64,000 nucleotides of DNA from R-RK-3 sp963842775 (lineage in GTDB: Bacteria > Pseudomonadota > Alphaproteobacteria > Rhizobiales > Rhodomicrobiaceae), in the NCBI GenBank assembly GCA_963842775.1, contig CAWJHQ010000012.1, positions 248,001-312,000 on the forward strand, written 5' to 3'. Shown here piece by piece: positions 46,253-54,805 of the stretch (positions are counted from its first letter, which is position 1; every line of letters starts with the position of its first letter). Position numbers and translations under genes: made by a program. A model generated the notes under the pieces. The model worked only from the letters and a program-made list of their open reading frames with translations. It had not been told where the DNA came from and made no database searches.

Positions 46253-47758
46253 ATGGACCTCATCCATAATCTGGGTCTCGGCCTCAGCACGGCTCTCCAA
46301 CCCGCCAACCTGATGTACTGCTTTTTCGGCACGCTGCTCGGCACGCTGATCGGCGTGCTGCCGGGGCTCGGCCCCACGGCGACCATCGCCATGCTCCTGC
46401 CGATCACCTACAGCCTGGAGCCGGTATCCTCGCTGATCATGCTCGCCGGCATCTATTACGGCGCTCAATATGGTGGGTCGACCACCGCCATCCTCGTCAA
46501 TCTTCCCGGCGAGTCCTCCTCGGCCGTCACCACCATCGATGGGTACCAGATGGCGCGCCAAGGCCGGGCTGGGCCGGCTCTCGCGACGGCGGCGATCGGC
46601 TCGTTCGTTGCGGGCACGGTCGCCACCTTCATCATCGCGGCCGCCGCGCCGCCGCTTACGACCATCGCCCTCAAATTCGGCTCGCCGGAATATTTCTCGC
46701 TCATGGTGCTGGCGCTGATTACCTCGGTTGCGCTTGCGCATGGTTCGATCCTGCATGCGCTGGCCATGATCGTGATCGGGTTGCTGCTGGGCGTCGTGGG
46801 CACCGACATTTACACCGGCACGCCGCGCATGACGCTCGGATTCCTGGAACTCGCCGATGGCATCAACTTCGTCGCGGTGGCCGTCGGAGTGTTCGGAATT
46901 GCCGAGATTCTACGCAATCTGGAGAATGAAAAGGATCGCGAAGTCGGCGTGAAATCCGTGACCAACCTCATGCCCAGCCGCGAGGATTTGAAGCGCATCG
47001 TCGCGCCGATCATTCGCGGAACGCTGCTTGGCTCGGCGCTTGGGATACTCCCGGGCGGCGGCGCGGTGCTTGCCTCCTTTGCCGCCTATACGGTCGAAAA
47101 GAAAGTCTCCTCGACACCGGAGCGGTTCGGCCATGGCGCGATCGAAGGCGTCGCCGGACCGGAGAGCGCCAATAATGCGGCCGCGCAGACGTCCTTTATC
47201 CCGATGCTGACCCTGGGCATTCCCGCCAATCCGGTGATGGCGCTCATGATCGGCGCGTTCATCATTCAAGGCATCGTGCCGGGTCCTAACGTGGCCAATG
47301 ACCGGCCCGAACTTTTCTGGGGCATCATCGCCTCGATGTGGCTTGGCAACCTGATGCTGGTGGTGCTGAATTTGCCGCTGGTCGGGCTTTGGGTGCGCGT
47401 TTTGCGCGTGCCTTATTATATGCTGTTTCCGGCGATCATGGCGTTCTCCGCCATCGGCGTGTACAGCATCAATTCCAACGTATTCGATATGTACTCGGTC
47501 GCCGTCTTCGGTGTGATCGGCTACCTCTTTTTCAAGCTTGGCTGCGAACCGGCGCCGCTCCTGCTCGGATTTGTGCTTGGGCCGATGCTGGAAGAACATC
47601 TGCGCCGGGCCATGATCATATCGCGCGGCGATCCGATGATCTTCATTCAACGGCCCATCAGCCTCGGTCTGCTGGTTGTTGCCGTTCTGGCGCTCATCAT
47701 CGTGTTCCTTCCCTCTATCGCCAGGAAGCGGGAGCAGGTTTTCGTTGAAGACGATTAG
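46253..47758 (+). CDS. Tripartite tricarboxylate transporter large membrane subunit (TctA family)
   Basis: The 501-residue, strongly hydrophobic protein matches TctA: MYCFFGTLLGTLIGVLPGLGPTATIAMLLPITY, GIYYGAQYGGSTTAILVNLPGESSS, GILPGGGAVLASFAAYTVEKK and GVAGPESANNAAAQTSFIPMLTLGIP are family signatures, with about twelve membrane segments. The start at 46253 lies one base after the TctB stop. With the binding protein and TctB it forms a complete secondary importer for a di- or tricarboxylate. Confidence 0.95.
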   Translation: MDLIHNLGLGLSTALQPANLMYCFFGTLLGTLIGVLPGLGPTATIAMLLPITYSLEPVSSLIMLAGIYYGAQYGGSTTAILVNLPGESSSAVTTIDGYQMARQGRAGPALATAAIGSFVAGTVATFIIAAAAPPLTTIALKFGSPEYFSLMVLALITSVALAHGSILHALAMIVIGLLLGVVGTDIYTGTPRMTLGFLELADGINFVAVAVGVFGIAEILRNLENEKDREVGVKSVTNLMPSREDLKRIVAPIIRGTLLGSALGILPGGGAVLASFAAYTVEKKVSSTPERFGHGAIEGVAGPESANNAAAQTSFIPMLTLGIPANPVMALMIGAFIIQGIVPGPNVANDRPELFWGIIASMWLGNLMLVVLNLPLVGLWVRVLRVPYYMLFPAIMAFSAIGVYSINSNVFDMYSVAVFGVIGYLFFKLGCEPAPLLLGFVLGPMLEEHLRRAMIISRGDPMIFIQRPISLGLLVVAVLALIIVFLPSIARKREQVFVEDD

Positions 47759-48079
47759 AAGCCATCCAGGAGCAGCCGTTCTCATTTGGTCATTATGATC
47801 CGCGCACAGGCGCTTGCCATATAGTGCTCGCCTTTGCCAGCGTATGATGGGGCGCCGGGCGTCTGTTCTGCTCCGGCCCGCACTTGAGATGCGCGCCCGG
47901 GGATGTTACCAAACAGGCGACGATCGTGGCGGGGTGCGTGATCGGCGCACATGACGCCTTAAGGGGATTGCGCTTGCGGCGGGGGCTCGCCTGGCTGGTG
48001 GCTCTCATACTGAGGTAGAACCGCGCCCGCGACACGAAGGGGACGTCCTTCGGATCGCCGCAAGCATTTTGACTGGAGA
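47759..48079. other. Intergenic region of 321 bases
   Basis: It lies between the TctA-type gene and the D,D-carboxypeptidase gene. I find no gene-like frame, strong hairpin or repeat. The carboxypeptidase promoter should be here but is not evident by eye. Confidence 0.5.
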
Positions 48080-49066
48080 ATGATTTTGCAGCGCGCCTTA
48101 GCTCTGTCCGTCCTGGCCTTCCTGGTTTTTCTTGTTCCGCACCGCGCGACGCTGGCTGGTCCGGCGATGGTCATCGAGCCCGATTCCGGCCTCGTCATCT
48201 ACGCCGAGGAAGCGGATCGCCCCTGGCATCCGGCCTCGCTGACCAAGCTGATGACCGCCTATCTGACCTTCGAGGCGCTGCGCGACGGCAAGCTGGCGCT
48301 GGAGGACAAGATCAAATGCTCGGAGCACGCGCTCAGCCAGCCGCCGAGCAAGATCGGGCTGCCGGTCGGCGGCGAGATGACGGTGGACCTGGCGCTGAAG
48401 GCGCTGATCATCAAATCGGCCAATGACGTCGCGGTGATGCTGGCGGAGCGGATATCGGGGAGCGAACTGGCTTTCGTCGAGCGCATGAACGAGACCGCCA
48501 AGCGGATCGGCATGAGCCAGACCACCTTCTTCAACGCCAATGGCCTGCCCAACGATCAGCAAGTGACGACGGCGCGGGACATGGCCACTCTCGGCCGCAC
48601 GCTGTTCAAGGAATTCCCCCAGCACGCCGATCTCTACTCGATGCCGTCCTTCAAGATCGGCAAGCGCACGCTGCGGTCTCACAATGGGCTGTTGAGGACG
48701 TTCGAGGGCGCGGACGGCATGAAGACCGGCTTCATCTGCGCCTCGGGCTACAATGTCGTCGCCAGCGCGAAGCGGGACGGCAGGCGCATGCTTGCGGTGG
48801 TGCTCGGCGCGGAATTGGGTGGCGCGCGGTCGGCGAAAGCCGCCCAGCTCATCCAGCACGGCTTCGATTTCTACGCTTGGAAGGAAATGTTCTCCACCAA
48901 GATCGATCAGATGGAACTCGATGCGACGGTGGAGAAAACGCCGGGCGACCTCAAAATGGTGGTCTGCAAGCCGCGCCCCGTGTCCAGGCGCAAACGGGCC
49001 AGGGTGAAGGCCAAGGCGAAAACCGCAGCGCCGGCCGCGGTGAAGAAGGCGGCGCCCACGCAATAG
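48080..49066 (+). CDS. D-alanyl-D-alanine carboxypeptidase (penicillin-binding protein, S11 family)
   Basis: The 328-residue protein has a signal peptide and all three active-site motifs of S11 peptidases: SLTK (53-56) in HPASLTKLMTA, SAN (113-115) and KTG (215-217) in GADGMKTGFI. It trims the terminal D-Ala of peptidoglycan pentapeptides in the periplasm. The C-terminus is an unusual basic tail rich in Lys, Arg and Ala (RRKRARVKAKAKTAAPAAVKKAAPTQ), where DacA-type enzymes carry an amphipathic membrane anchor. It may instead bind cell-wall or membrane acid groups. Confidence 0.95.
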   Translation: MILQRALALSVLAFLVFLVPHRATLAGPAMVIEPDSGLVIYAEEADRPWHPASLTKLMTAYLTFEALRDGKLALEDKIKCSEHALSQPPSKIGLPVGGEMTVDLALKALIIKSANDVAVMLAERISGSELAFVERMNETAKRIGMSQTTFFNANGLPNDQQVTTARDMATLGRTLFKEFPQHADLYSMPSFKIGKRTLRSHNGLLRTFEGADGMKTGFICASGYNVVASAKRDGRRMLAVVLGAELGGARSAKAAQLIQHGFDFYAWKEMFSTKIDQMELDATVEKTPGDLKMVVCKPRPVSRRKRARVKAKAKTAAPAAVKKAAPTQ

Positions 49067-49179
49067 GAGCGGTGCGCTTGATTGAACCCCATTATTCGTC
49101 GTAAGGCTCACGATTGGGAGAGCGGCTACCGGGTTTCGGTTGAGCTCGAGCCTGATCGGCTTAAGTGGACACACTTCTT

Positions 49180-49255
49180 GTCATCCCCGCGAAGGCGGGG
49201 ATCCAGTACTCCGAGCAATTCAGTGTTTACTGGATCCCGCCTTCGCGGGGATGAC
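49180..49255. repeat. Long imperfect inverted repeat, GTCATCCCCGCGAAGG type
   Basis: The left arm (49180-49208, starting GTCATCCCCGCGAAGGCGGGG) and right arm (49228-49255, ending CTTCGCGGGGATGAC) are complementary except for one missing C. The loop is 19 bases. Each arm also folds on itself. The CGCGAAGGCGGG core is a dispersed repeat I have seen in several proteobacterial groups. It lies in the 344-base gap (49067-49410) between the convergent carboxypeptidase and CAP-protein genes, where it could serve as a bidirectional terminator. Nothing else stands out in that gap. Confidence 0.85.
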
Positions 49256-49410
49256 ATCAGAGATCTAGGGGCCGTTCCACCTGATCTTATCAGGCCATGA
49301 GATTAGGCGAACTTGCTAGCGCCCGGCTGGAGAGGACTTTGCGTCTATGCGAGTTGGGTTGGGTGTGCGGATGAGGCCAGTCATGAGCAGCGCGTTATTG
49401 CGCCTGCCCA

Positions 49411-50067
49411 TTACCGCGCGGGCGCGCTGACAACCAGGGTCCAGAACGTCTTGAACTGGGTCTTTGGATTATGGACCATGGCGATGCCCATTTCCTCGGC
49501 GTCCGGCAATAGAAGATTGGTATTGTGGTCACGGCTGTTCTGCCAGCCGCGAAACACTTCGCCGATCGATGCCTGGCCGGTGCCGACATTCTCTGCCGTC
49601 ACGCGGGCGCGATAGCCGGTCCGCGTGACGCGGTCCCAGCTGTCGGAGCCGTCCGAGCCGTAATGGGAAATGCGATCGCTCTTGGCCAGATCGAGCGAAT
49701 GCTTCATCGCGGCATCCGAGAGCTTCGGATTGAGCCGCAAGGGCTTCAGCCCTTTCTGCGCACGATAGCCGTTGACCAGTTCTTCCGCCGAGGCGGGATC
49801 GAATGCCGCGGTGTCCTGGGCGGGAAGGTTCGCCTTCTCGCTGCCGCCGCTGCCGAAGCTGAGGCCGGATTTCACCGAATCCCACAATCCGCCGATCGAA
49901 CTGCCGATGCCGGCCTGCTGGGTTTGCTTAGGCGGCGCCGGGGCAGGCTCCTGACGGGCCGGTTCATTGTCGCTGTTGTTCAGAGATGAGAATAATGATG
50001 AGGGCGGCGTCACGGCACATGCAGGCAATATCAGCGTCAGCACTAAGCCTGCGAAGATGCGAAACAT
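49411..50067 (-). CDS. CAP-domain (SCP/PR-1-like) lipoprotein
   Basis: The 218-residue protein begins MFRIFAGLVLTLILPACA, where LPAC is a lipobox, so it should be a lipoprotein. A proline/glutamine-rich linker follows. The CAP domain starts at about residue 90: DPASAEELVNGYRAQKGLKPLRLNPKLSDAAMKHSLDLAKSDRISHYGSDGSDSWDRVTRTGY. It then has GWQNSRDHNTNLLLPDAEEMGIAMVHNP, the region that includes the second conserved His of the family cavity. Bacterial CAP proteins have no agreed substrate. Confidence 0.9.
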   Translation of the reverse strand: MFRIFAGLVLTLILPACAVTPPSSLFSSLNNSDNEPARQEPAPAPPKQTQQAGIGSSIGGLWDSVKSGLSFGSGGSEKANLPAQDTAAFDPASAEELVNGYRAQKGLKPLRLNPKLSDAAMKHSLDLAKSDRISHYGSDGSDSWDRVTRTGYRARVTAENVGTGQASIGEVFRGWQNSRDHNTNLLLPDAEEMGIAMVHNPKTQFKTFWTLVVSAPAR

Positions 50068-50347
50068 CCAGTCCTCCCAACGGCGCTACGCTACTCGCGC
50101 TCCGCGATACTCGACAATCGAAATCGCAAACAGCACTTGCCGTTTATGGATACTTTATTAGTCCCCGAAATCAGGGCTCCCCCCGAACCCTAATGCAGCA
50201 TGCTTAATAGAGCTTTTACTAATTCGTCACAATTTTACTGATCACAACGAACCGGAGCGGAGAACCAACCGCCCCGCGCGAAAAGTCCTTCAGCGCTGAT
50301 ACGATTGTCGAGAAAATCGTGACCGGAGTATGGCTGCGCCCATCTGG

Positions 50348-51010
50348 TTATTTATTTTGATCGGCCAGCTTGGTGAGCTGCGATTGAATTGAAGCGAGCT
50401 GTGATTTCAAATCCGCAATTTCGAGCGCCTGATCACGTGGCGGCTCCGGCTTGGACACGACAGCGCTCGCGGATTTTGCAACCGCCTCAAACGAGGTGAA
50501 CGGCGCGAACATGTTCAGCGCGCGCTCGAATATCGCCAGATTCTTGCGCGTCTGCTCCTGCATCGCATCGATGGCGGCGCTGCCGAACGTATCGGCGAAT
50601 TGCTGGCGGTATTTTTCCTGCTCCCGGGTGAGCGTGTCGAGACTATATTCCAGATAGCTTGGAACCAGCCGCTCCATCGAATTGCCGTAGAACCGGATCA
50701 GTTGCCGCAGGAATCCGATCGGCAGCAAATTCTGATTGCCCTTGCTTTCCTGCTCGACGATGATTTGGGTCAGGACCGCGTGGGTCAGATCCTCGCCCGT
50801 GCGCGCATCGAAGACGACGAAATCGCGTTCGGCGCGCACCATGCAGGCAAGATCGTCCAGCGTGACATAGGTGCTGGTGTCGGTGTTGTAGAGGCGGCGA
50901 TTGGCATATTTTTTAATGACGATCGAGGCGCGCTCTGGGGTGGCGGCAGCCTCGACCGAACCGGCCTCTTCTGCGAAACCATTGGCATAGGCCTGCGATT
51001 TTTCTGACAT
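50348..51010 (-). CDS. phaR: Polyhydroxyalkanoate synthesis repressor PhaR
   Basis: The product is 220 residues from the ATG at 51010, preceded by AGGAG. The PHB/PHA accumulation regulator DNA-binding domain (IVIKKYANRRLYNTDTSTYVTLDDLACMVRAERDFVVFDARTGEDLTHAVLTQIIVEQE) is followed by the second conserved region (LPIGFLRQLIRFYGNSMERLVPSYLEYSLDTL). The C-terminal end is probably a coiled coil (ALEIADLKSQLASIQSQLTKLADQ). PhaR represses phasin and sometimes PHB genes and is released by binding PHB granules. It is divergent from phaA across 238 bases that hold a dyad at 51069. Confidence 0.95.
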   Translation of the reverse strand: MSEKSQAYANGFAEEAGSVEAAATPERASIVIKKYANRRLYNTDTSTYVTLDDLACMVRAERDFVVFDARTGEDLTHAVLTQIIVEQESKGNQNLLPIGFLRQLIRFYGNSMERLVPSYLEYSLDTLTREQEKYRQQFADTFGSAAIDAMQEQTRKNLAIFERALNMFAPFTSFEAVAKSASAVVSKPEPPRDQALEIADLKSQLASIQSQLTKLADQNK

Positions 51011-51068
51011 TACAATCCGCTCCTGGCGCATTAGATTTGCACCGCAACAACGAGTATCATGATATTTG

Positions 51069-51090
51069 TGCAAAGCACCAGGGCTTTGCA
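51069..51090. promoter_or_regulatory. Inverted repeat in the phaR-phaA intergenic region, candidate PhaR site
   Basis: TGCAAAGC (51069-51076) and GCTTTGCA (51083-51090) form a perfect 8-bp dyad around six bases. PhaR proteins recognise TGC/GCA-containing dyads, so this fits an autoregulatory operator. The site is inferred from position and base pattern only. A shorter palindrome, TATCATGATA, lies at 51055-51064. Confidence 0.5.
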
Positions 51091-51248
51091 GAGGTACTCA
51101 GTGGTGGCGCTGAGTTTCATGAATGCGGCGTTCCGGAAAGCTTATTTGCTTTTTTGCCGTATTGCACCATTTAACGATAAAAATCTAATCGGGAGCCTTA
51201 GGCGGGCAAACCGTTCTCGTCAGGCGCCAAAAGAGGAGACCAATTTCG

Positions 51249-52438
51249 ATGAGTAATCAAGACGCTATCGTCATCGCGGCCGGCACGCGGACGCCGGTCG
51301 GCTCCTTCAACGGCGCATTGAGCAGTTTGCCGGCCCATGAATTGGGGCGCATCGTCATCCAGGAAGCGATGAACCGCGCCAAGATCGAACCCGGCATGGT
51401 TTCCGAAGTCATTCTCGGCCAGATCCTCACGGCCGGGCAGGGGCAGAATCCGGCGCGCCAGGCGTCCATCAATGCCGGCCTGCCGATCGAAACCCCGGCA
51501 TGGCTCGTCAATATGGTGTGCGGATCGGGCCTGCGTTCGGTGGCGCTCGGCTATCAGGCCATCAAGAACGGCGATTCAGCAGCATCGTCATCGCGGGCGG
51601 CCAGGAAAGCATGAGCCAGTCGACGCATTGCGCCCATCTCCGCCAGGGCCAGAAGATGGGCAATCTGGAAATGGTCGACACGATGATCAAGGACGGGCTG
51701 TGGGATGCCTTCAACGGCTATCACATGGGCACCACAGCGGAAAATGTCGCGCGCCAGTGGCAGATCACCCGCGAGGATCAGGACCGCTTCGCCGTCGCGT
51801 CGCAGAACAAGGCGGAAGCCGCCAAGAAGGCGGGCAGGTTCAAGGACGAAATCGTCCCCGTCACCATCAAGGGCCGCAAAGGCGACACCGTCGTCTCCGA
51901 GGACGAATATATCCGCAACGGCGTCAAGATGGAGGACATCCAGGGCTTGCGTCCGGCCTTCAATCCCAAGGAAGGCACGGTTACGGCGGCCAATGCCAGC
52001 GGCCTCAATGACGGCGCGGCGGCGGTCGTGCTGATGACGGCGGCCGAAGCCGACCGGCGCGGCCTGGAAACGCTGGGCCGCATCGTGTCGTGGGCGCAGG
52101 CCGGCGTCGATCCCTCGATCATGGGCACGGGGCCGATCCCCGCGTCGAAGAAGGCGCTCGAAAAAGCGGGCTGGTCGCCGAACGATCTCGATCTGATCGA
52201 GGCCAATGAGGCGTTTGCCGCGCAGGCCTGCGCCGTCAATAAGGGCATCGGCTGGGACACGGATAAGGTGAACGTCAATGGCGGCGCGATCGCGATCGGT
52301 CATCCGATCGGCGCATCGGGCACGCGCATCCTGATCACGCTGCTGCATGAAATGAAGAAGCGCGACGCCAAGAAGGGCCTCGCCACGCTGTGCATCGGCG
52401 GAGGCATGGGCATCGCCATGTGCGTTGCGCGCGACTGA
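51249..52438 (+). CDS. phaA: Acetyl-CoA acetyltransferase (beta-ketothiolase) PhaA, frameshifted
   Basis: Condenses two acetyl-CoA to acetoacetyl-CoA, the first step of PHB synthesis. The N-terminal part carries the nucleophile Cys91 in VNMVCGSGLRSV. A missing base near 51577 (TCAGCAGC instead of TC-N-AGCAGC) interrupts it after KNGD. The next frame continues SSIVIAGGQESMSQSTHCAHLRQGQKMGNLEMVDTMIKDGLWDAFNGYHMGTTAENVA to GHPIGASG, with the catalytic His, and CIGGGMGIAM, with the second Cys. With the base restored the protein is about 396 residues, normal for the family. RBS AGGAG lies upstream. A frameshift in such a conserved core gene favours a sequence error. Confidence 0.93.
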
Positions 52439-52477
52439 GTGTTAAAAAGTCACGCTTGCCGATAAATTGCCTTGAAT

Positions 52478-52507
52478 GCCCCCAACTTTGGGGGCGTTCT
52501 TTTAATT
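52478..52507 (+). terminator. Rho-independent terminator after phaA
   Basis: GCCCCCA (52478-52484) and TGGGGGC (52489-52495) form a stem around ACTT and are followed by GTTCTTTTAATT. It is 40 bases after the phaA stop and separates phaA from the peroxiredoxin and phaB transcripts. Confidence 0.88.
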
Positions 52508-52553
52508 ACAGCAGCTTTGCCATACTCTCATCGTCGAAGCTTTGGAGGCCCAA

Positions 52554-53057
52554 ATGATTGCGGTTGGCGAGCGTGTGCCGAACACGACGTTCCAGGTCAT
52601 GACCGAGTCCGGGCCGACGAATGTCACGGCCCGAGAGATATTCGGCGGCAAGAATGTGATGCTCTTCGGTGTGCCGGGCGCCTTCACGCCCAGTTGCCAC
52701 TACCTGCACATGCCCGGATTTATCGATGAGTTCGAGACGTTCCGCCGCGCCGGCATCGACACCGTCGCCTGCACCGCCGTCAACGATGCCTTCGTCCTGG
52801 ACATCTGGGCGGAAGCGACGGGCGCCAAGGGCAAGATCCTGTTTCTCGGCGACGGCAACGCCCATTTCGTCACCGCGGCGGGGCTGGAACTCGATGCGAG
52901 CGAACTCGGCCTCGGACTGAGGTCGCGCCGCTATGCGATGTGGGCGCGCGACGGCTATGTGCAGGCGCTGAATATCGAGGAAGACCCCTCCATCGCGGAA
53001 GTCTCCACCGCCTATGCGATGCTGAAGACCCTCAACCTATGGATGGAGGCAAGGTGA
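52554..53057 (+). CDS. Peroxiredoxin, Prx5-type
   Basis: The 167-residue protein has the peroxidatic Cys48 in the Prx5 motif PGAFTPSCHYLHMPGF. VACTAVNDAFVLDIWAEATGAKGKILFLGDGN is typical of the family. It reduces H2O2 and organic peroxides with a thiol donor. The RBS GGAGG (52544-52548) fixes the start at ATG 52554 rather than the in-frame TTG at 52542. It lies between phaA and phaB, and a paralogue is encoded at 55760. Confidence 0.93.
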   Translation: MIAVGERVPNTTFQVMTESGPTNVTAREIFGGKNVMLFGVPGAFTPSCHYLHMPGFIDEFETFRRAGIDTVACTAVNDAFVLDIWAEATGAKGKILFLGDGNAHFVTAAGLELDASELGLGLRSRRYAMWARDGYVQALNIEEDPSIAEVSTAYAMLKTLNLWMEAR

Positions 53058-53153
53058 CGCCCTCGCGCGGCTAGCGATTCCGATGCGACTGCTCCATACT
53101 TTCTGCAATCCGGCATGTCAGCCGGTCAATCAGAAGACTGATGGAGGAGGCGC

Positions 53154-53879
53154 ATGGCGAGAGTTGCGGTTGTCACCGGTGGTACCAGAGGTATTGGCCA
53201 CGCCATTTCCATCGCGCTGAAGGAGAGAGGGTTCCGTGTCGCGGCCAATTATGGCGGCAATGACAGCGCGGCGCAGCAATTCCAGATGGAAACCGGCATT
53301 CCCGTCTATAAATGGGACGTCGGCGACTATGAGGCCTGCGCGTCGGGCCTGAAGCGCGTCGAAGCCGAACTCGGGCCGGTGGACGTCGTCGTCAACAATG
53401 CCGGCATCACCCGCGACGGCATGCTTCACAAAATGACGCCGGAGATGTGGAACGAGGTGATCCGCGTCGACCTCAGCTCCATGTTCAACATGACCCAGCC
53501 GATCATCGACAGCATGCGCAACCGCAATTGGGGCCGGATCATCAACATCTCCTCCATCAACGGCCAGAAGGGGCAGATGGGGCAGACGAATTACTCCGCC
53601 GCGAAGGCCGGCGTGATCGGTTTCACCAAGGCGTTGGCCCAGGAGACCGCGCGCAAGGGCATTACGGTGAATTGCATTGCGCCCGGCTATATCGACACGG
53701 ATATGGTCGCCGCCGTTCCCGAGAAGGTGCTGGAAGGCATCATCGCGCAAATCCCGGTCGGACGGCTCGGCAAGGGCGCCGAAATCGCCCGGGCCGTCGC
53801 CTTTCTGGCGGGAGATGACGGAGCGTTCATCACCGGCGCGACGCTGACGATCAATGGCGGCCAGTACATCACGGGCTGA
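53154..53879 (+). CDS. phaB: Acetoacetyl-CoA reductase PhaB
   Basis: The 241-residue short-chain dehydrogenase has the TGGTRGIG cofactor loop (about 8-15), NNAG (81-84), and the catalytic Ser134, Tyr147 and Lys151 in NISSING and NYSAAKAG. It matches PhaB closely, including VVNNAGITRDGMLHKM and GQKGQMGQTNYSAAKAGVIGFTKALAQE. It reduces acetoacetyl-CoA to (R)-3-hydroxybutyryl-CoA with NADPH. AGGAGG lies just before the ATG. The PHB synthase gene phaC is not in the window. Confidence 0.96.
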   Translation: MARVAVVTGGTRGIGHAISIALKERGFRVAANYGGNDSAAQQFQMETGIPVYKWDVGDYEACASGLKRVEAELGPVDVVVNNAGITRDGMLHKMTPEMWNEVIRVDLSSMFNMTQPIIDSMRNRNWGRIINISSINGQKGQMGQTNYSAAKAGVIGFTKALAQETARKGITVNCIAPGYIDTDMVAAVPEKVLEGIIAQIPVGRLGKGAEIARAVAFLAGDDGAFITGATLTINGGQYITG

Positions 53880-54026
53880 CGATCCTTGCGCGGTCGCCGG
53901 TTTGAGGCCGGCTGCCGCGCAATCTGGCAGGCTGCTGAATACTGCGGATGGAGGCAGCCTCAGCCCGAATGAATTGAATCGAACCAATCCGGCGGGCAAG
54001 CATAGCGGAATGACACCGCCGGCCGG

Positions 54027-54644
54027 TCAGGCGTGCCCGGCTTCGGCGACGAGAAACGAGGGATGCACCCCGAGCTTGGCCATCGCCCGCTCATATTTGC
54101 TTTCGACGTTGGCGTCGAAGACGATATCGGCGTCGGCGGGGCAGGTGAGCCAGCCATTTGCCTGAATTTCGCTGTCGAGCTGGCCCGGCGCCCATCCGGC
54201 ATAGCCGAGCGCCAGCAATGAGCGGATCGGCCCCGATCCGGCGGCGATGGCGCGCAGAATGTCGACGGTCGCGGTGAGCGAGACGCTGTCGTCGATCGGC
54301 AAGGTGCTGTCGGCGGCGAAATAATCGGTCGTATGCAGCACGAAGCCGCGCCCGGTCTCGACCGGCCCGCCGGTATGCACCGCCATTTTCTCGATGGGAA
54401 TGCGGATGCTTTCCGAACTTGGCGCTAAGGTGATGTCCAGCTGCTCAAGCAGCTTCGGAAAGGTGATGTGCGACGCGCGCTGGTTGACGATGATGCCCAT
54501 CGCCCCATCCGAGGAGTGCGCACACATGAAGATGACCGCCCGCTGAAAGCGGGGATCGGTCATCGACGGCATGGCAAGCAGAAGGTGGCCATCGAGATAG
54601 CCGTTACCATGCATCGTTTCGAGGTTTCGTTCACTCCTTGGCAT
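54027..54644 (-). CDS. YqgE/AlgH family protein
   Basis: The 205-residue protein is typical of UPF0301: GYLDGHLLLAMPSMTDPRFQRAVIFMCAHSSDGAMGIIVNQ, VHTGGPVETGRGFVLHT, ALGYAGWAPGQLDSEIQANGWL and FDANVESKYERAMAKLGV. In Pseudomonas AlgH affects alginate regulation, but the molecular role is unknown. The ATG at 54644 gives the full length; an ATG at 54614 is an alternative. It is divergent from the DsbD-like gene. Confidence 0.93.
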   Translation of the reverse strand: MPRSERNLETMHGNGYLDGHLLLAMPSMTDPRFQRAVIFMCAHSSDGAMGIIVNQRASHITFPKLLEQLDITLAPSSESIRIPIEKMAVHTGGPVETGRGFVLHTTDYFAADSTLPIDDSVSLTATVDILRAIAAGSGPIRSLLALGYAGWAPGQLDSEIQANGWLTCPADADIVFDANVESKYERAMAKLGVHPSFLVAEAGHA

Positions 54645-54805
54645 AAACTTTAGATTACCTGTATCCTGCTGGGTCTGTGAAGGGGCTTCGCGCTTTGCGC
54701 GTGCATAATTCTTTACTCAAAGCTAATGTCGGCGGGCGCGATCATGGTGCGGCTCACTTGGTCGGTGACATGGGCAGACTAGGTAGAGGTGATCGTATCG
54801 ACATC

